Counted from the first letter of the stretch, positions 18,263 through 27,490 are shown. The stretch is 64,000 nt of DNA from Bremerella sp. TYQ1 (GCF_020150455.1 NZ_CP083740.1:4650001-4714000), one strand, 5' to 3'. A program made the numbers and translations. Notes: a model not told the origin generated them from the letters alone.

Positions 18263-18742
18263 CTACTGTACGATCGTCGACTTCGTATTGCGGAACGTTA
18301 CGGCGGTCGAAAGATCGTAGTCCAATTCGCTCGGTACCGGCATCGCTGCTACCTGTGATACAGGCACTGCGATACGGACCTGAAATAAGTCGAGGTCGTT
18401 TGCGGGATCGTCCAAGTTAAACGTTTCCCCCGGCTGGCCAGCCGGTTCGATATAGATTTGCAGCTTCTCCGGGTCGTAGCCGGAAGCTTCTAAGCTGTTG
18501 CGGATGTCCGAGATAATTTTGTCGTTCGAGTCGATTCCGTTGGCAACCCAGTCGGCGCGATCCATCGCTCCCAGGCGAGCCCCATCGCGAGCCACTTGGG
18601 CCAGCTGACCGTATGTTTCAAACATGCGGCTCGCTTCCAACATTCCCAGAATGAGCGTCAGGAAAACCGGAGCGATCACGGCGAATTCCACCGTGGCACT
18701 ACCACGTCGGTCGTTCCGCGTGCGTCGTCGAAAGAGGTTCAT
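18263..18742 (-). CDS. TadE-like minor pseudopilin
   Basis: 159 residues from the ATG at 18742. The N-terminal MNLFRRRTRNDRRGSATVEFAVIAPVFLTLILGMLEASRMF is the TadE signature: basic start, RRGSATVEFA and one membrane helix, with the conserved Glu in VEFA. The remainder is a small extracytoplasmic domain. TadE-family proteins are processed minor pilins of Flp/Tad pili. The frame stays open to 18898, but that part overlaps the preceding gene's 3' end and does not look coding. Second of three genes of the Tad-like operon. Confidence 0.85.
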   Translation of the reverse strand: MNLFRRRTRNDRRGSATVEFAVIAPVFLTLILGMLEASRMFETYGQLAQVARDGARLGAMDRADWVANGIDSNDKIISDIRNSLEASGYDPEKLQIYIEPAGQPGETFNLDDPANDLDLFQVRIAVPVSQVAAMPVPSELDYDLSTAVTFRNTKSTIVQ

Positions 18743-18846
18743 AGCACTGTATTGGGAAAAGGATTTTATAAAGCACACCGAGGTGCGTAAGTTGCCAACG
18801 CTCGCGTCATGCTCTGCCCGAGGGCAGCCAAGCGAAATCAGGTCGC

Positions 18847-19353
18847 TTATTCGTGACGAGTAAAAGTCTCGCCGCTGAGCAGTACGTTCTTGAGCCATGG
18901 CTGCGGAATCAGCGATACATTGCCGTACGGAATCGAAGCACGAACCATAAAAAGCTGTCGCGGTTCGGCATCGGAAAGCTCGATGTCCGGCATATTTTGA
19001 AAGTCTTCCGACGATGTGGGCGCGTCGCCTCCATCGTCGAACTGACTGGCATCTTTAATCAGAACGGTGACCATCGACGGATCGACAGCGCCACCCATGC
19101 GGTCCCTGGCATACTGTTCCACTTCCTGGGTCGTTGCCCCCGTTGCCGAGCCCCAGCGAGCCGCGGTGCGCGTGGCGTTCTTCAGCACGTTGTTGATCAT
19201 CGTGGCATGGCCAAACTCGATGATCGCGAAGACGAACATGAAAAAAACCGGCATCACGAGAGCTGTTTCCACAATCGTAGCGCCGGTTCGCTTCCCGTTT
19301 CGGTTGTGCGAAAAGATTGATACCTGGCGCGAATTGCGACGCTTTCGCCACAT
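18847..19353 (-). CDS. TadE-like minor pseudopilin, first gene of Tad-like trio
   Basis: 168 residues with a basic start and the TadE segment RTGATIVETALVMPVFFMFVFAIIEFGHATMINNVLKNATRTAARWG. The extracytoplasmic part is acidic. AAGAGG lies before the ATG. It probably co-assembles with the next TadE-like protein. No tadA ATPase, tadC or prepilin peptidase gene is within the window, so either the export machinery is elsewhere or the trio uses another route. Confidence 0.85.
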   Translation of the reverse strand: MWRKRRNSRQVSIFSHNRNGKRTGATIVETALVMPVFFMFVFAIIEFGHATMINNVLKNATRTAARWGSATGATTQEVEQYARDRMGGAVDPSMVTVLIKDASQFDDGGDAPTSSEDFQNMPDIELSDAEPRQLFMVRASIPYGNVSLIPQPWLKNVLLSGETFTRHE

Positions 19354-19695
19354 GGCGAGGGCCTCTTCTAGGGTGCGGAATCACCGCGGAATAGTGAATC
19401 AGATTAGGTTCCATCGCAACGAATCCCGCGTCTTATTCAATGCATAAGAGAGCAAGGATGAGTTGCTATTGAAAACCTAGTTCACGAATCGAGCAGACGC
19501 CGAAAGAATTTTCCCGCTTTTGTGCAAAGCGAAATGCACGCCTCGAAAGAGGAGGTATGCAGCACCGACCAGGCTCGGTATGCGATGCGAATAATAGAGA
19601 AGGAAAGAAGCGGACTTCTCAACGAGTGGTCACTCATCCTGAGCGGTTCCGTTGTCAAAAGCGGCACCACCCAGGGCTCACGCGAAGTCTGTCGA
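19354..19695. other. Intergenic gap
   Basis: 342 bp between the start of the Tad-like operon and the end of the lipoprotein gene, both on the minus strand. It should contain the Tad-like operon promoter. I see no gene or clear repeat. Confidence 0.4.
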
Positions 19696-20277
19696 CTAGG
19701 GCCCTTCTTCTTTGGCCACGGTGTCGATCAGCACGACGATGTTGCCGGTATCTTCGTGATAACCATAAATTTCGTACCACCGCAGCTTGGCAAACTCGAT
19801 GCGATTATCACGCATCATCTTCATGAACTCGTCGTAGCTGGGGTTCTTTCCGTTGAGTGCTTTGTAGTGCTGAATCTGCTGCTGCAGACCAAGCGTGCTC
19901 GCTTTCGCCGCGAGAGTGAAATACCCCGAGGCGGCTTGGCTGAAGGGATCGACCCCTTCGATCTTACCGTCGCGAGCTTCAATGCCAGGCTTTTGAAGCC
20001 ACTCTTTGGCATCGACGACTTCATCGGTCGTTTGGTGAATGAGCCCCTTCTTCGGTTCGCTGCTCTTGGGCTCTTCCGTCTGGGGAGGTTCTTCGGCGGG
20101 CTGCTCGGCTGGCATTTCTTCCGTCGGGGAAGGCGCCGGTTCTGTTTCGCTGGGCCGGTTATTTGCTGGAGTGGTTTCAGCCGGGGGATTGTTCGGTTCG
20201 ATCGGAGTGTCTTCGATCGGCTCGACACAGCCGAGCATCAGCGTCAACAACGAAAGACAAGTTACCAGTCGCAACAT
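19696..20277 (-). CDS. Pro/Glu-rich lipoprotein
   Basis: 193 residues from the ATG at 20277. MLRLVTCLSLLTLMLGCVEP is a lipoprotein signal with Cys in MLGC. Residues 20-85 are a Pro/Glu/Thr-rich linker. The C-terminal ~100 residues are a compact domain (LGLQQQIQHYKALNGKNPSYDEFMKMMRDNRIEFAKL...YEIYGYHEDTGNIVVLID). That domain resembles the type II secretion-like "competence protein" tail that keeps a short helix plus beta-sheet. The function is unknown. It follows a small membrane-protein gene by 81 bp on the same strand. Confidence 0.75.
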   Translation of the reverse strand: MLRLVTCLSLLTLMLGCVEPIEDTPIEPNNPPAETTPANNRPSETEPAPSPTEEMPAEQPAEEPPQTEEPKSSEPKKGLIHQTTDEVVDAKEWLQKPGIEARDGKIEGVDPFSQAASGYFTLAAKASTLGLQQQIQHYKALNGKNPSYDEFMKMMRDNRIEFAKLRWYEIYGYHEDTGNIVVLIDTVAKEEGP

Positions 20278-20358
20278 GGGAGAACCGCCCTGAGAAAAGA
20301 AGACCTTCAACGTTTGGCTGCATGCATTCTGGCGCGTAACGAGATCGTATGCAAGCAT

Positions 20359-20577
20359 CTACGACGAAGACGATTTGGCTGCCTGCGAAGCGAAAAAGCC
20401 CCCCACGAAGATGCCGCCCAGGCAACCCAGGAACACGACCGCCCCGATTCCCAGCAAGATTCGGCTTCCCAGGGCGATGCCCATCAGGAACATGATCGCC
20501 GCGAGATTGCCCGCGGCAACGCAGTAGATCTGTCGTTTTCGCCAACGCTCGATCGCGGCACGTTGCTCGTCATTCAT
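20359..20577 (-). CDS. Small two-helix membrane protein
   Basis: 72 residues: a short basic cytoplasmic start (MNDEQRAAIERWRKRQ), two hydrophobic helices (about 17-37 and 41-63; the second is Gly-rich, LGIGAVVFLGCLGGIFVGGFF) and a Ser tail. I recognise no family. It is divergent from rsmD with 94 bp between starts, and likely co-transcribed with the lipoprotein downstream. Confidence 0.7.
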   Translation of the reverse strand: MNDEQRAAIERWRKRQIYCVAAGNLAAIMFLMGIALGSRILLGIGAVVFLGCLGGIFVGGFFASQAAKSSSS

Positions 20578-20671
20578 CCCAGAAGCTCAGGTGGGGGTGC
20601 GCAAGTGGAAGGACCATGCTACTATAAACACTTCTTTCATTCGCGTCTTTCCCCCGATTCATCGGACTTTC

Positions 20672-21337
20672 ATGGCCAAACGTCGCCCCGCCAAAAAGAA
20701 ACCCGCTCGTCGTCCTGCCGCGCAACCCCAAGCAGGCGTCGATGCCCCTATGCGGATTATTGGTGGGCAGCTGAAGAACAAGAAGATCGAATACTCCGGC
20801 GATATCCGGACTCGGCCGATGAAAGAACGCGTTCGCGAGGCAGTCTTCAACTTGATCGGCCCTTCGATCAAAGAGAAAGTCGCTATCGATCTGTTTGCGG
20901 GGACAGGCGCGCTAGGCTTGGAAGCGATCAGCCGCGGTGCCACCCAGGCCCACCTGATCGAGCGGCACGTGCCGACCTCGAAACTGATCCGCACCAATGC
21001 CGAGGCGTTGGAAGTCGTCGATCAGGTCTCGATCTACGCCAACAATTCGTTCATGTGGGTGAAGAAGGAACTCGAGAACGTTCCGCAAACCCCCTGGGTG
21101 GTGTTCATCTGCCCGCCGTACGAGTTTTTCGTCTCGCGGTGGGAAGAGATGGAAAAGCAGATCAACATGTTGCTGGATGCTGCCCCGGATGAAAGCATTC
21201 TGATTGTCGAGTTCGACGACCAGTTCGACGCGGCGAATCTTCCCGACGCAGAAAACTGGGACGTGCGTGTCTACGCTCCGGCTCATGTTGGTATCTATCG
21301 CTTGCTTCGCGACGAGGACGAAGCGGTCGAAGATTAG
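20672..21337 (+). CDS. rsmD: 16S rRNA (guanine966-N2)-methyltransferase RsmD family, unusual CPPY motif
   Basis: 221 residues from the ATG at 20672; the frame is open upstream to 20591 without family match. A lysine/arginine/proline-rich N-terminal extension (1-25) precedes the conserved core MRIIGGQLKNKKI, RTRPMKERVREAVFNLIG and SAM motif AIDLFAGTGALGLEAISRGA. The catalytic motif, normally DPPY or NPPY, reads CPPY here (C147-Y150). The family methylates G966 of 16S rRNA in the small subunit. The acidic or amide residue that contacts the guanine N2 is replaced, so activity or target may be shifted, or this may be a lineage variant. Confidence 0.82.
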   Translation: MAKRRPAKKKPARRPAAQPQAGVDAPMRIIGGQLKNKKIEYSGDIRTRPMKERVREAVFNLIGPSIKEKVAIDLFAGTGALGLEAISRGATQAHLIERHVPTSKLIRTNAEALEVVDQVSIYANNSFMWVKKELENVPQTPWVVFICPPYEFFVSRWEEMEKQINMLLDAAPDESILIVEFDDQFDAANLPDAENWDVRVYAPAHVGIYRLLRDEDEAVED

Positions 21338-21532
21338 CGACCGATTTTGCTGAGCGATCCCCCCACTCTTGTGGCGCCGCTGCGCTTCTAGACCGCTAGC
21401 AATGCATCATTATTGGCGAACGTTTCAGTTCCGCCCCGGTTATGACCGATGTAGGGGAGAGACGGCTTATTGCGGAAATGCAGCCCTCCTGACCCCCGGC
21501 GTAGTTTCTTGAGCGTGACGATCACAAGGCGG

Positions 21533-24208
21533 ATGGAAACCAAGCGACAAATCACCGTTTGGTTGGTACTTGCTCCCCTGGCAATGCTTGCCCAGGCTGC
21601 TTCCCTTTGGGCTGCGCCTCCCGAGCAAGGCGTGCGGTCGGCATTCGACGACCCATCGACATTGCCACTCGAACCTCCCGTTCAACGGCAGTACCAACCA
21701 CTTCAGCCGGTGCCGACCCAGGAAACCGCGCAGCCGGTCGCCGACAAATCGGAATCGCGCGGCGGCGGCCTGCCAGATCTTCGCTATCTACATCAGCAGC
21801 TTCCCAAAGCTGTTGAAAAGATTCGCGAGATGCTCCTGCCTGTCGAAGCTCCTGCCGAGCCTGATCCGAACGACATCACGCAGCCGCTGCAGCAGCCTGT
21901 CGAGACGCTCAGTGCTCCGCAAGCAGTTCCGTCGCTGCCGGTCGTGGAAGTCAGCCCATGGCGCGATCCCACGATTCAGCTGCCGATTGACAGTCAGCTG
22001 CCACCGCTGGAACGAATGCCACTGGTCACCTACAAGCCAGACACGCGAAACCGCGACAATCTGTATCGCATTACCGACGAGCCTGAAAGTGCCGCCGACG
22101 CGATCCCGTCGCTTGAACCACCCAAGGTCTTGCCGCAAGTCGACACGGCACGTCCGGTCGTATTTCGCTGGCCGAAGACGCCCCACCTCGACGCGATGCT
22201 GAAGCGTTTGGATGAATACGCCGAGACCAAGACATGGTCGTCCGATTTGCGTAACGTCCTGCAAAAGCTCCGCGAAGAGTCGACGATCGGCACCGATGCC
22301 GCCACGCCGCATCTGCGTCGACTTGCGGAATTGACCAGCGATGCAATTCCCCTGGTCGACAGTCTCGACTACGGCTGGGAACGTACCGACGTCACGCAAA
22401 CTTACTATGCGCTGCTGCGTCGTATCGACCTATGGAACGCCGCGCATACGATCATTCAAAGCGATGCCGAACTGAGTGCTTCCCCCACAACGCTTGGCAA
22501 CTTGCGTCAGCATTTGGAAGCATCGGAAGCTATCTTGCGGGACGGTGGGCAACTGCTCAGTTGGAGCGATTACCTCCGTTTCAAGCATTTGCATCAGGCC
22601 ATGGAAAGCAACCCTTCGCCCCAGCGAATGCAAGAGGTCGCCAGCCAGGTTCTTTCTCGGCTGGAAGGAGATCAGTTTGACGAATCGCAGCAGCAGCTTC
22701 TCGCCCAAGCGCCTTTCGTGAACCTGGCCAATTCGCTACGCCCATGGCTCGGCATCAACTTCAATCCAGAAAAGACGCTCGCCGCGGTCGAACGATACGA
22801 ATCGAATCAATCGGCGTCCGATGCGAAGCAGATCGCACTGGAAGCCAGCCTGCTGCAGCATCATGCTGAACCATCCATCATCGAGTTTGGTGATTTGATC
22901 GATCATACGTACCGCAACGCGAACTCGCGGTTCGAAGTCACGCAGCAGTTCATGCAAGCCTTCATGCCAGAGCTTCAGCCGGATGAAGAGCCTGTCGACG
23001 ACTTTATCCTCGGGGCACGCGTGCTTGGCCGCAGCCGTAGCGTGACACGCTTGCATGTACGACCGGTGCCAGATAATCAGCAGTGGCGTGTTCAGTTGGA
23101 GGTTGTCGGTAACGTCGATAGCCAAACGACCAGCCACAGCGGTCCCGTGAAAATCTTCAACCGCGGCCGTTCGCGTTATCATGCTGCGAAACAAGTGGTG
23201 GTGAACTCGAAAGGCTTTTGGGTTTCCCCTGCCGTTGCACGTGCCGATGCGACGACTAGTGTCGACGATCTGGAAAGCGACTACGATGGCATCCCGCTGA
23301 TCGGTTCGCTCGTTCGTAGCGTCGCTCGCGGGCAGACCGAAGAAAAGAAATATGCCGCCGAAGCGGAAGTCGAACGGAAAGTTCGCAGCAAAGCAGAACG
23401 TGAACTGAACGACCAGCTGAACGCGAAAGTGCAGCAGTGGCAAGACAAACTGTATGTCGACGTTGTCGAGCCGTTGGTACGTATTGGTCTGCAGCCATCG
23501 GTGGTCGATTTGAACACCAGCAGTCGTAGTATCTCGGGACGTTTTCGAGGAGCAGGGCCGAAGCAGTTGGCCGCACACACGCCTCGTCCAAGCAGTCCGA
23601 TCGACAGCGTGTTGAACGCTCAGTTGCATCAGTCTGGCCTGAACAACATGATCCGCCAGCTTCGCTTGGGTGGTCGTGAGTTGACGCCGAAAGAGTTCAT
23701 GCGAGAAATCGGTACCCGCTTCCCCGCGGTTAGTGGCGATGTCGACGAAGACCTGCCGGCGGAAGTCGCGTTTACTTTCTCAGAAGATGACCCGATCCGC
23801 GTCGAATTCAAAGATGGTCAGGCCCAGCTGACGTTGCGGATCGATTCGCTGAAAGTCGATGACAACCACTGGGAAGATCTCGAAGTGTCGGCGTTGTACA
23901 GTCCGACGAGTGTCGATTACGACGCCAAACTGATTCGCGATAGTACCGTCTTTCTGCGTGGCAAGCGACTCGGCTTCCGCGATCAAATCGCGCTGCGAGC
24001 GGTCTTCCTGAAAGTGCTTTCCAAGAAGCACGAGATTCCGCTCTTCCCTGAAGGCGCCAAAAGCGATCCTCGCCTGGCCCAGTTCAAAGTGAACCAACTT
24101 GCTCTGCACGAAGGTTGGTTGGCCGTTTCGCTCGGACCCAAGAGTGTTCCGATGCAGGAACGAAAACTGTTCCGCGTCGCCGACGAACCACAGAAGTCGA
24201 CCCGTTAG
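21533..24208 (+). CDS. Large secreted protein of unknown function
   Basis: 891 residues from the ATG at 21533, which opens a clear signal peptide (METKRQITVWLVLAPLAMLAQAASLWA). Residues 30-200 are Pro/Gln-rich and low complexity. The middle is mostly helical (LKRLDEYAETKTWSSDLRNVLQKL, QHLEASEAILRDGG). The C-terminal third is beta-rich, with a charged helical insert (TEEKKYAAEAEVERKVRSKAERELNDQLNAKVQQWQDKL) that probably forms a coiled coil. I do not recognise the family. It lies alone between rsmD and asnB and should act in the periplasm or at the cell surface. Confidence 0.8.
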   Translation: METKRQITVWLVLAPLAMLAQAASLWAAPPEQGVRSAFDDPSTLPLEPPVQRQYQPLQPVPTQETAQPVADKSESRGGGLPDLRYLHQQLPKAVEKIREMLLPVEAPAEPDPNDITQPLQQPVETLSAPQAVPSLPVVEVSPWRDPTIQLPIDSQLPPLERMPLVTYKPDTRNRDNLYRITDEPESAADAIPSLEPPKVLPQVDTARPVVFRWPKTPHLDAMLKRLDEYAETKTWSSDLRNVLQKLREESTIGTDAATPHLRRLAELTSDAIPLVDSLDYGWERTDVTQTYYALLRRIDLWNAAHTIIQSDAELSASPTTLGNLRQHLEASEAILRDGGQLLSWSDYLRFKHLHQAMESNPSPQRMQEVASQVLSRLEGDQFDESQQQLLAQAPFVNLANSLRPWLGINFNPEKTLAAVERYESNQSASDAKQIALEASLLQHHAEPSIIEFGDLIDHTYRNANSRFEVTQQFMQAFMPELQPDEEPVDDFILGARVLGRSRSVTRLHVRPVPDNQQWRVQLEVVGNVDSQTTSHSGPVKIFNRGRSRYHAAKQVVVNSKGFWVSPAVARADATTSVDDLESDYDGIPLIGSLVRSVARGQTEEKKYAAEAEVERKVRSKAERELNDQLNAKVQQWQDKLYVDVVEPLVRIGLQPSVVDLNTSSRSISGRFRGAGPKQLAAHTPRPSSPIDSVLNAQLHQSGLNNMIRQLRLGGRELTPKEFMREIGTRFPAVSGDVDEDLPAEVAFTFSEDDPIRVEFKDGQAQLTLRIDSLKVDDNHWEDLEVSALYSPTSVDYDAKLIRDSTVFLRGKRLGFRDQIALRAVFLKVLSKKHEIPLFPEGAKSDPRLAQFKVNQLALHEGWLAVSLGPKSVPMQERKLFRVADEPQKSTR

Positions 24209-24254
24209 GCATCACCAAAGGCGAACGAGCCATTCCGGCACCATGTTGCGTCAC

Positions 24255-26171
24255 TTAACGGTCGACCCATTCGCGATGCCATAACTCGAGCACCAGCAGA
24301 GCCCACAGCCGGGCACTGTGATCGAATTGGTTTTCGGTATGTTCTCGCAGAAGCGTTTCGACGGTATCTTGCCGGAAGTAGCCGCGACTCATGGCCGTTT
24401 CACTGGTCAGCGTATCGTGCAGAAGCTCTTTCAAATCGCCGCGGAACCAGGAATCGAGCGGGACACCGAAGCCCATCTTCTTCCGCTTCCAGATCACATC
24501 TGGCAGCTTATCGCCGAAGGCATGTTTGAGCAGAAACTTGCCGCGACCTAGCCGCCACTTCCATTTGGATGGCAAGCCAATGGCGAACTCGGCCAGGCGA
24601 TAATCTAAGAACGGCTGACGACACTCAAGGGCATGAGCCATCGAGGCGATGTCGACTTTGGTGTTCAAATCGCACGGCAAATAGGTTGTCAGATCGGCTA
24701 GAGAAGCGGCGGTCAGCACGTCTCGTTTGCCGACTCGCTTCCACGCGGAATAGAGGAACGCGTAAGGATCGGTATCGGGCAAACGTTCCACGAACTCGTC
24801 GGCGTACAGTTCCCCGCGACGCGTTTCGTTGAAGATGCTGATCCAGTCGAGATAACGCCGCCCCGGCGACATGGCAATCGCTTCGGCGAATCGTCGCGCG
24901 CGTCGCAGCTTCGATTTTTGCGGTCCGCCAGCCGGCAAAAACTTCATTCCCAACTTGGAACCGACGCGGCCGATAGGACCCAACCAGTCGACCATCGCGG
25001 CGAGACGCACGGCTCGGTAACGATCGTACCCGGCAAACAGTTCGTCGCCGCCGTCGCCGCTGAGAGCCACGGTGACATGTTCGCGGGTCATCTGCGAAAC
25101 GTACCACGTCGGTATCGCGGAGCTATCTGCGAACGGTTCGTCGTAGTGATAGATCAGCTTCGGCAGCATCTCCAGCGCGTCAGGGGTGACTTGAAACTCG
25201 TGATGTTCGGTCCCCAGGTGCTCGGCCACTTGCTTGGCATAGCTAGTTTCGTCGTATTCCTTTTGGGGGAAGCCAATCGAAAACGTCTTTACCGGTTGAT
25301 CGGTCAGTTGTTTCATCGTTGCGACCACCAACGACGAATCGATCCCGCCGGAAAGGAATGCTCCCAGCGGAACGTCCGATTGCAGCCGCAATTTGACCGA
25401 GTCGGTGAACAGCCGGATCAGTTCGCTTTTGGCATCGTCCAAGCTGATCGCCGTTTCTCGGCTGAAGTCAGGGTTCCAATAACTGGCGACTTCCAGCTTC
25501 TTTCCGTCGAACGTCAGGTAACATCCCGGCGGCAGTTTGCGGATGCCTTTGAAAATCGTTCGCGGATGCGGCACATATTGATAGGTCAGATACGCATCGA
25601 TCGCTCCAGGGTCGACTTCCCGCGAAACACCAGGGACTTGCAGAATCGCTTTCAGTTCGCTGGCGAAGAGCAATCGATCGTCGTGCACGCAGTAGTACAG
25701 CGGCTTTTGCCCGAGGCGATCTCGCGCGAGCACAATCCGTCGATGCCGCTGGTCCCACAGTGCGATGGCAAACATACCGTTGAAGTGCGAGAACGCGTCG
25801 ACCCCTTCATCTTCAAAGAGGTGCACGATGACTTCGGTATCGCAGTGCGTTTGAAAGGTGTGCCCTGCCCCTTCCAGCCGAGCACGCAGTGACTGGAAAT
25901 TGAAGATCTCGCCGTTGAACGCCGTCCACACGGTTTGGTCTTCATTGGCCAGCGGTTGATGCCCGCCAGAGAGGTCGATGATCGATAGTCGGCGGTGCCC
26001 CAAGCCAATGCCAGGCACCGTGCCGTATGGACCATGTGCGTGCGGAAAACGATGGAAGATCCCCGAATCGTCCGGCCCACGATGTGCCAGCGAATCGGTC
26101 ATCCGCCGAAGTACTTCCTCGCTCACTTCGTGCTGCGGATCGGTCCAAAATGCCCCAGCTATTCCACACAT
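24255..26171 (-). CDS. asnB: Asparagine synthetase, glutamine-hydrolysing
   Basis: Transfers ammonia from glutamine to aspartate with ATP. 638 residues: an N-terminal class II glutamine amidotransferase domain begins MCGIAGAF with the catalytic Cys at position 2, includes HRRLSIIDLSGGHQP and FNGEIFNF, and ends near residue 215. The synthetase domain carries the pyrophosphate loop LSGGIDSSLV (about residue 275), FSIGFPQKEYDE, LSGDGGDELFAGYDRY and PFLDYRLAEFA. Both active sites look intact. It is longer than E. coli AsnB (554). Members of this longer class sometimes amidate sugars or peptidoglycan precursors, so an envelope substrate is possible. Nothing nearby supports one choice. Confidence 0.9.
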   Translation of the reverse strand: MCGIAGAFWTDPQHEVSEEVLRRMTDSLAHRGPDDSGIFHRFPHAHGPYGTVPGIGLGHRRLSIIDLSGGHQPLANEDQTVWTAFNGEIFNFQSLRARLEGAGHTFQTHCDTEVIVHLFEDEGVDAFSHFNGMFAIALWDQRHRRIVLARDRLGQKPLYYCVHDDRLLFASELKAILQVPGVSREVDPGAIDAYLTYQYVPHPRTIFKGIRKLPPGCYLTFDGKKLEVASYWNPDFSRETAISLDDAKSELIRLFTDSVKLRLQSDVPLGAFLSGGIDSSLVVATMKQLTDQPVKTFSIGFPQKEYDETSYAKQVAEHLGTEHHEFQVTPDALEMLPKLIYHYDEPFADSSAIPTWYVSQMTREHVTVALSGDGGDELFAGYDRYRAVRLAAMVDWLGPIGRVGSKLGMKFLPAGGPQKSKLRRARRFAEAIAMSPGRRYLDWISIFNETRRGELYADEFVERLPDTDPYAFLYSAWKRVGKRDVLTAASLADLTTYLPCDLNTKVDIASMAHALECRQPFLDYRLAEFAIGLPSKWKWRLGRGKFLLKHAFGDKLPDVIWKRKKMGFGVPLDSWFRGDLKELLHDTLTSETAMSRGYFRQDTVETLLREHTENQFDHSARLWALLVLELWHREWVDR

Positions 26172-26283
26172 CGTTTTAAGTCGTTGTTGCTTGTTCCGGT
26201 TGGTGGATGGTCGGGCCTGCGTATCGCATGTCGAACGCCTGGCTCCCGATTTACGACCTGCGGGCCCTACGTAGGAAACGGGC

Positions 26284-26784
26284 TCATTCCGAGCCGTCGC
26301 TCAAGGGGGCGGCTTCTGCTCGGATACGAGCTTTCACCAGCAGTTGATTCAGCTGCGAGAGCTCTTCTTCGGTCATGTGCCCCAGATTTTGCTTATGGAT
26401 GTCGAGCAGTGGTTCGCGGATCGTTTCAACCAATTCGCGACCTTTGGGGGTAATGGTGATCATCACCACGCGACGGTCGCTTTCGCTGCGGTTACGTTCC
26501 ACCAACTGGGCATCGGCCAGGCGATCGACTAACCGAGTAATATCGGGAACCCTGGTCACCATCTGCTGCACGATCTCTAAGCACGGCAGCCCTTCCCCAT
26601 GATGCGAGTCGAGGATTTTCAGGATGTTGTACTGAGCGCTGGACAAGCTGTGCCGCTTCATCAGGCGACCAGGAGCGGCCGCGATCATGTTGTGCGTGCG
26701 CAGCAAGTTGAGAAAGGTCTCCAGTTCGAGTGACTCGAACGGCTGGTCCTTTTTCAATTGCTTTTGAAGAGTCGATTCAGGCAA
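26284..26784 (-). CDS. MarR-family transcriptional regulator (TTG start)
   Basis: 166 residues with a winged helix-turn-helix of MarR type: LSSAQYNILKILDSHHGEGLPCLEIVQQMVTRVPDITRLVDRLADAQLVERNRSESDRRVVMITITPKGREL, where the DRR turn is the wing. Helices at both ends form the dimer interface. No ATG fits; TTG at 26784 is chosen because GGAAGG lies 9 bases upstream. It lies downstream of the glutathione peroxidase gene on the same strand, beyond a terminator. Such regulators usually respond to phenolics or oxidants and control a neighbour, so the peroxidase is the natural candidate, without direct evidence. Confidence 0.85.
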   Translation of the reverse strand: MPESTLQKQLKKDQPFESLELETFLNLLRTHNMIAAAPGRLMKRHSLSSAQYNILKILDSHHGEGLPCLEIVQQMVTRVPDITRLVDRLADAQLVERNRSESDRRVVMITITPKGRELVETIREPLLDIHKQNLGHMTEEELSQLNQLLVKARIRAEAAPLSDGSE

Positions 26785-26867
26785 AACGTACGGCCTTCCA
26801 GCGGGGAGAACGAAGCGGGGGAACGTCCCTATTATTATCACAATCTGGGCCGCTGTGGGCCGCAATG

Positions 26868-26900
26868 AAAAAAAGCCGCCGACTTGCGCCAGCGGCTTTT
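26868..26900 (-). terminator. Rho-independent terminator after glutathione peroxidase
   Basis: On the minus strand AAAAGCCGC and GCGGCTTTTTTT arms flank a 12-nt loop, 36 bp after the peroxidase stop. It separates that gene from the marR-family gene. Confidence 0.8.
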
Positions 26901-26935
26901 CATGGGTACTTCGTTGCCGAGTGGAATTTCGACTA

Positions 26936-27490
26936 CTACTTCTTCTTCAGTTCCGATTCAATCGACTGGACCACCATCGCGTCGTCAGGTTCGACGCGGG
27001 TGCGGAAGCGAGCGACCACTTCACCATCTTTGCCGATCAGGAACTTCTCGAAGTTCCACTTCACGTCGCCGGGGTCGGCTTCGAAGCTCTTCAGCTTGGT
27101 GTACAGCGGAGCCGTGTCGTCGCCGTTGACTTCGATCTTCTCGAACATTGGGAATGTCACGTCGTAGCGATCGGTGCAGAACTCACGGATCTCTTCGGCC
27201 GAGCCTGGTTCCTGCTTGCCGAACTGATTGCAAGGGAAGCCCAACACAGCGAAGCCCTTGTCGCCATACTTTTCGTACAACGCTTGCAGCGGTTCGTACT
27301 GCGGTGTCTTACCACACTTGCTCGCGACGTTCACGATCAACAGCACTTTGCCTTTGTACTTGGACAGATCGACTTTTTCGCCTTCGAGCGATTTGACTTC
27401 GCCTTTCAAAACGTCATCAGCTGCCACGGCAGTCATCGAAAACGCAGCCAACAACGCCAGCGAAGCAAAGACGGAAAGAACCGACTTCAT
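26936..27490 (-). CDS. Exported glutathione peroxidase family protein
   Basis: 184 residues. Residues 1-24 are a signal peptide (MTAVAA cleavage region), so the enzyme works outside the cytoplasm, unlike most bacterial homologues. The active site is the Cys type: NVASKCGKT (C59), FPCNQFGKQEPG (Q89) and VKWNFEKFLIGKDG (W145, N146), a complete tetrad. A second Cys (C87, in PCNQ) could serve as resolving residue with thioredoxin. The family reduces hydroperoxides, usually with thioredoxin-like donors in bacteria. A terminator follows, then the MarR-family gene. Confidence 0.92.
   Translation of the reverse strand: MKSVLSVFASLALLAAFSMTAVAADDVLKGEVKSLEGEKVDLSKYKGKVLLIVNVASKCGKTPQYEPLQALYEKYGDKGFAVLGFPCNQFGKQEPGSAEEIREFCTDRYDVTFPMFEKIEVNGDDTAPLYTKLKSFEADPGDVKWNFEKFLIGKDGEVVARFRTRVEPDDAMVVQSIESELKKK

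Noticed and set aside
19522..21192. A 556-codon plus-strand open frame
   Set aside because: It runs antisense through the lipoprotein and small membrane-protein genes and then through rsmD in another frame. Its Arg/His/Gln-rich text has no domain, and the annotated genes explain the DNA.
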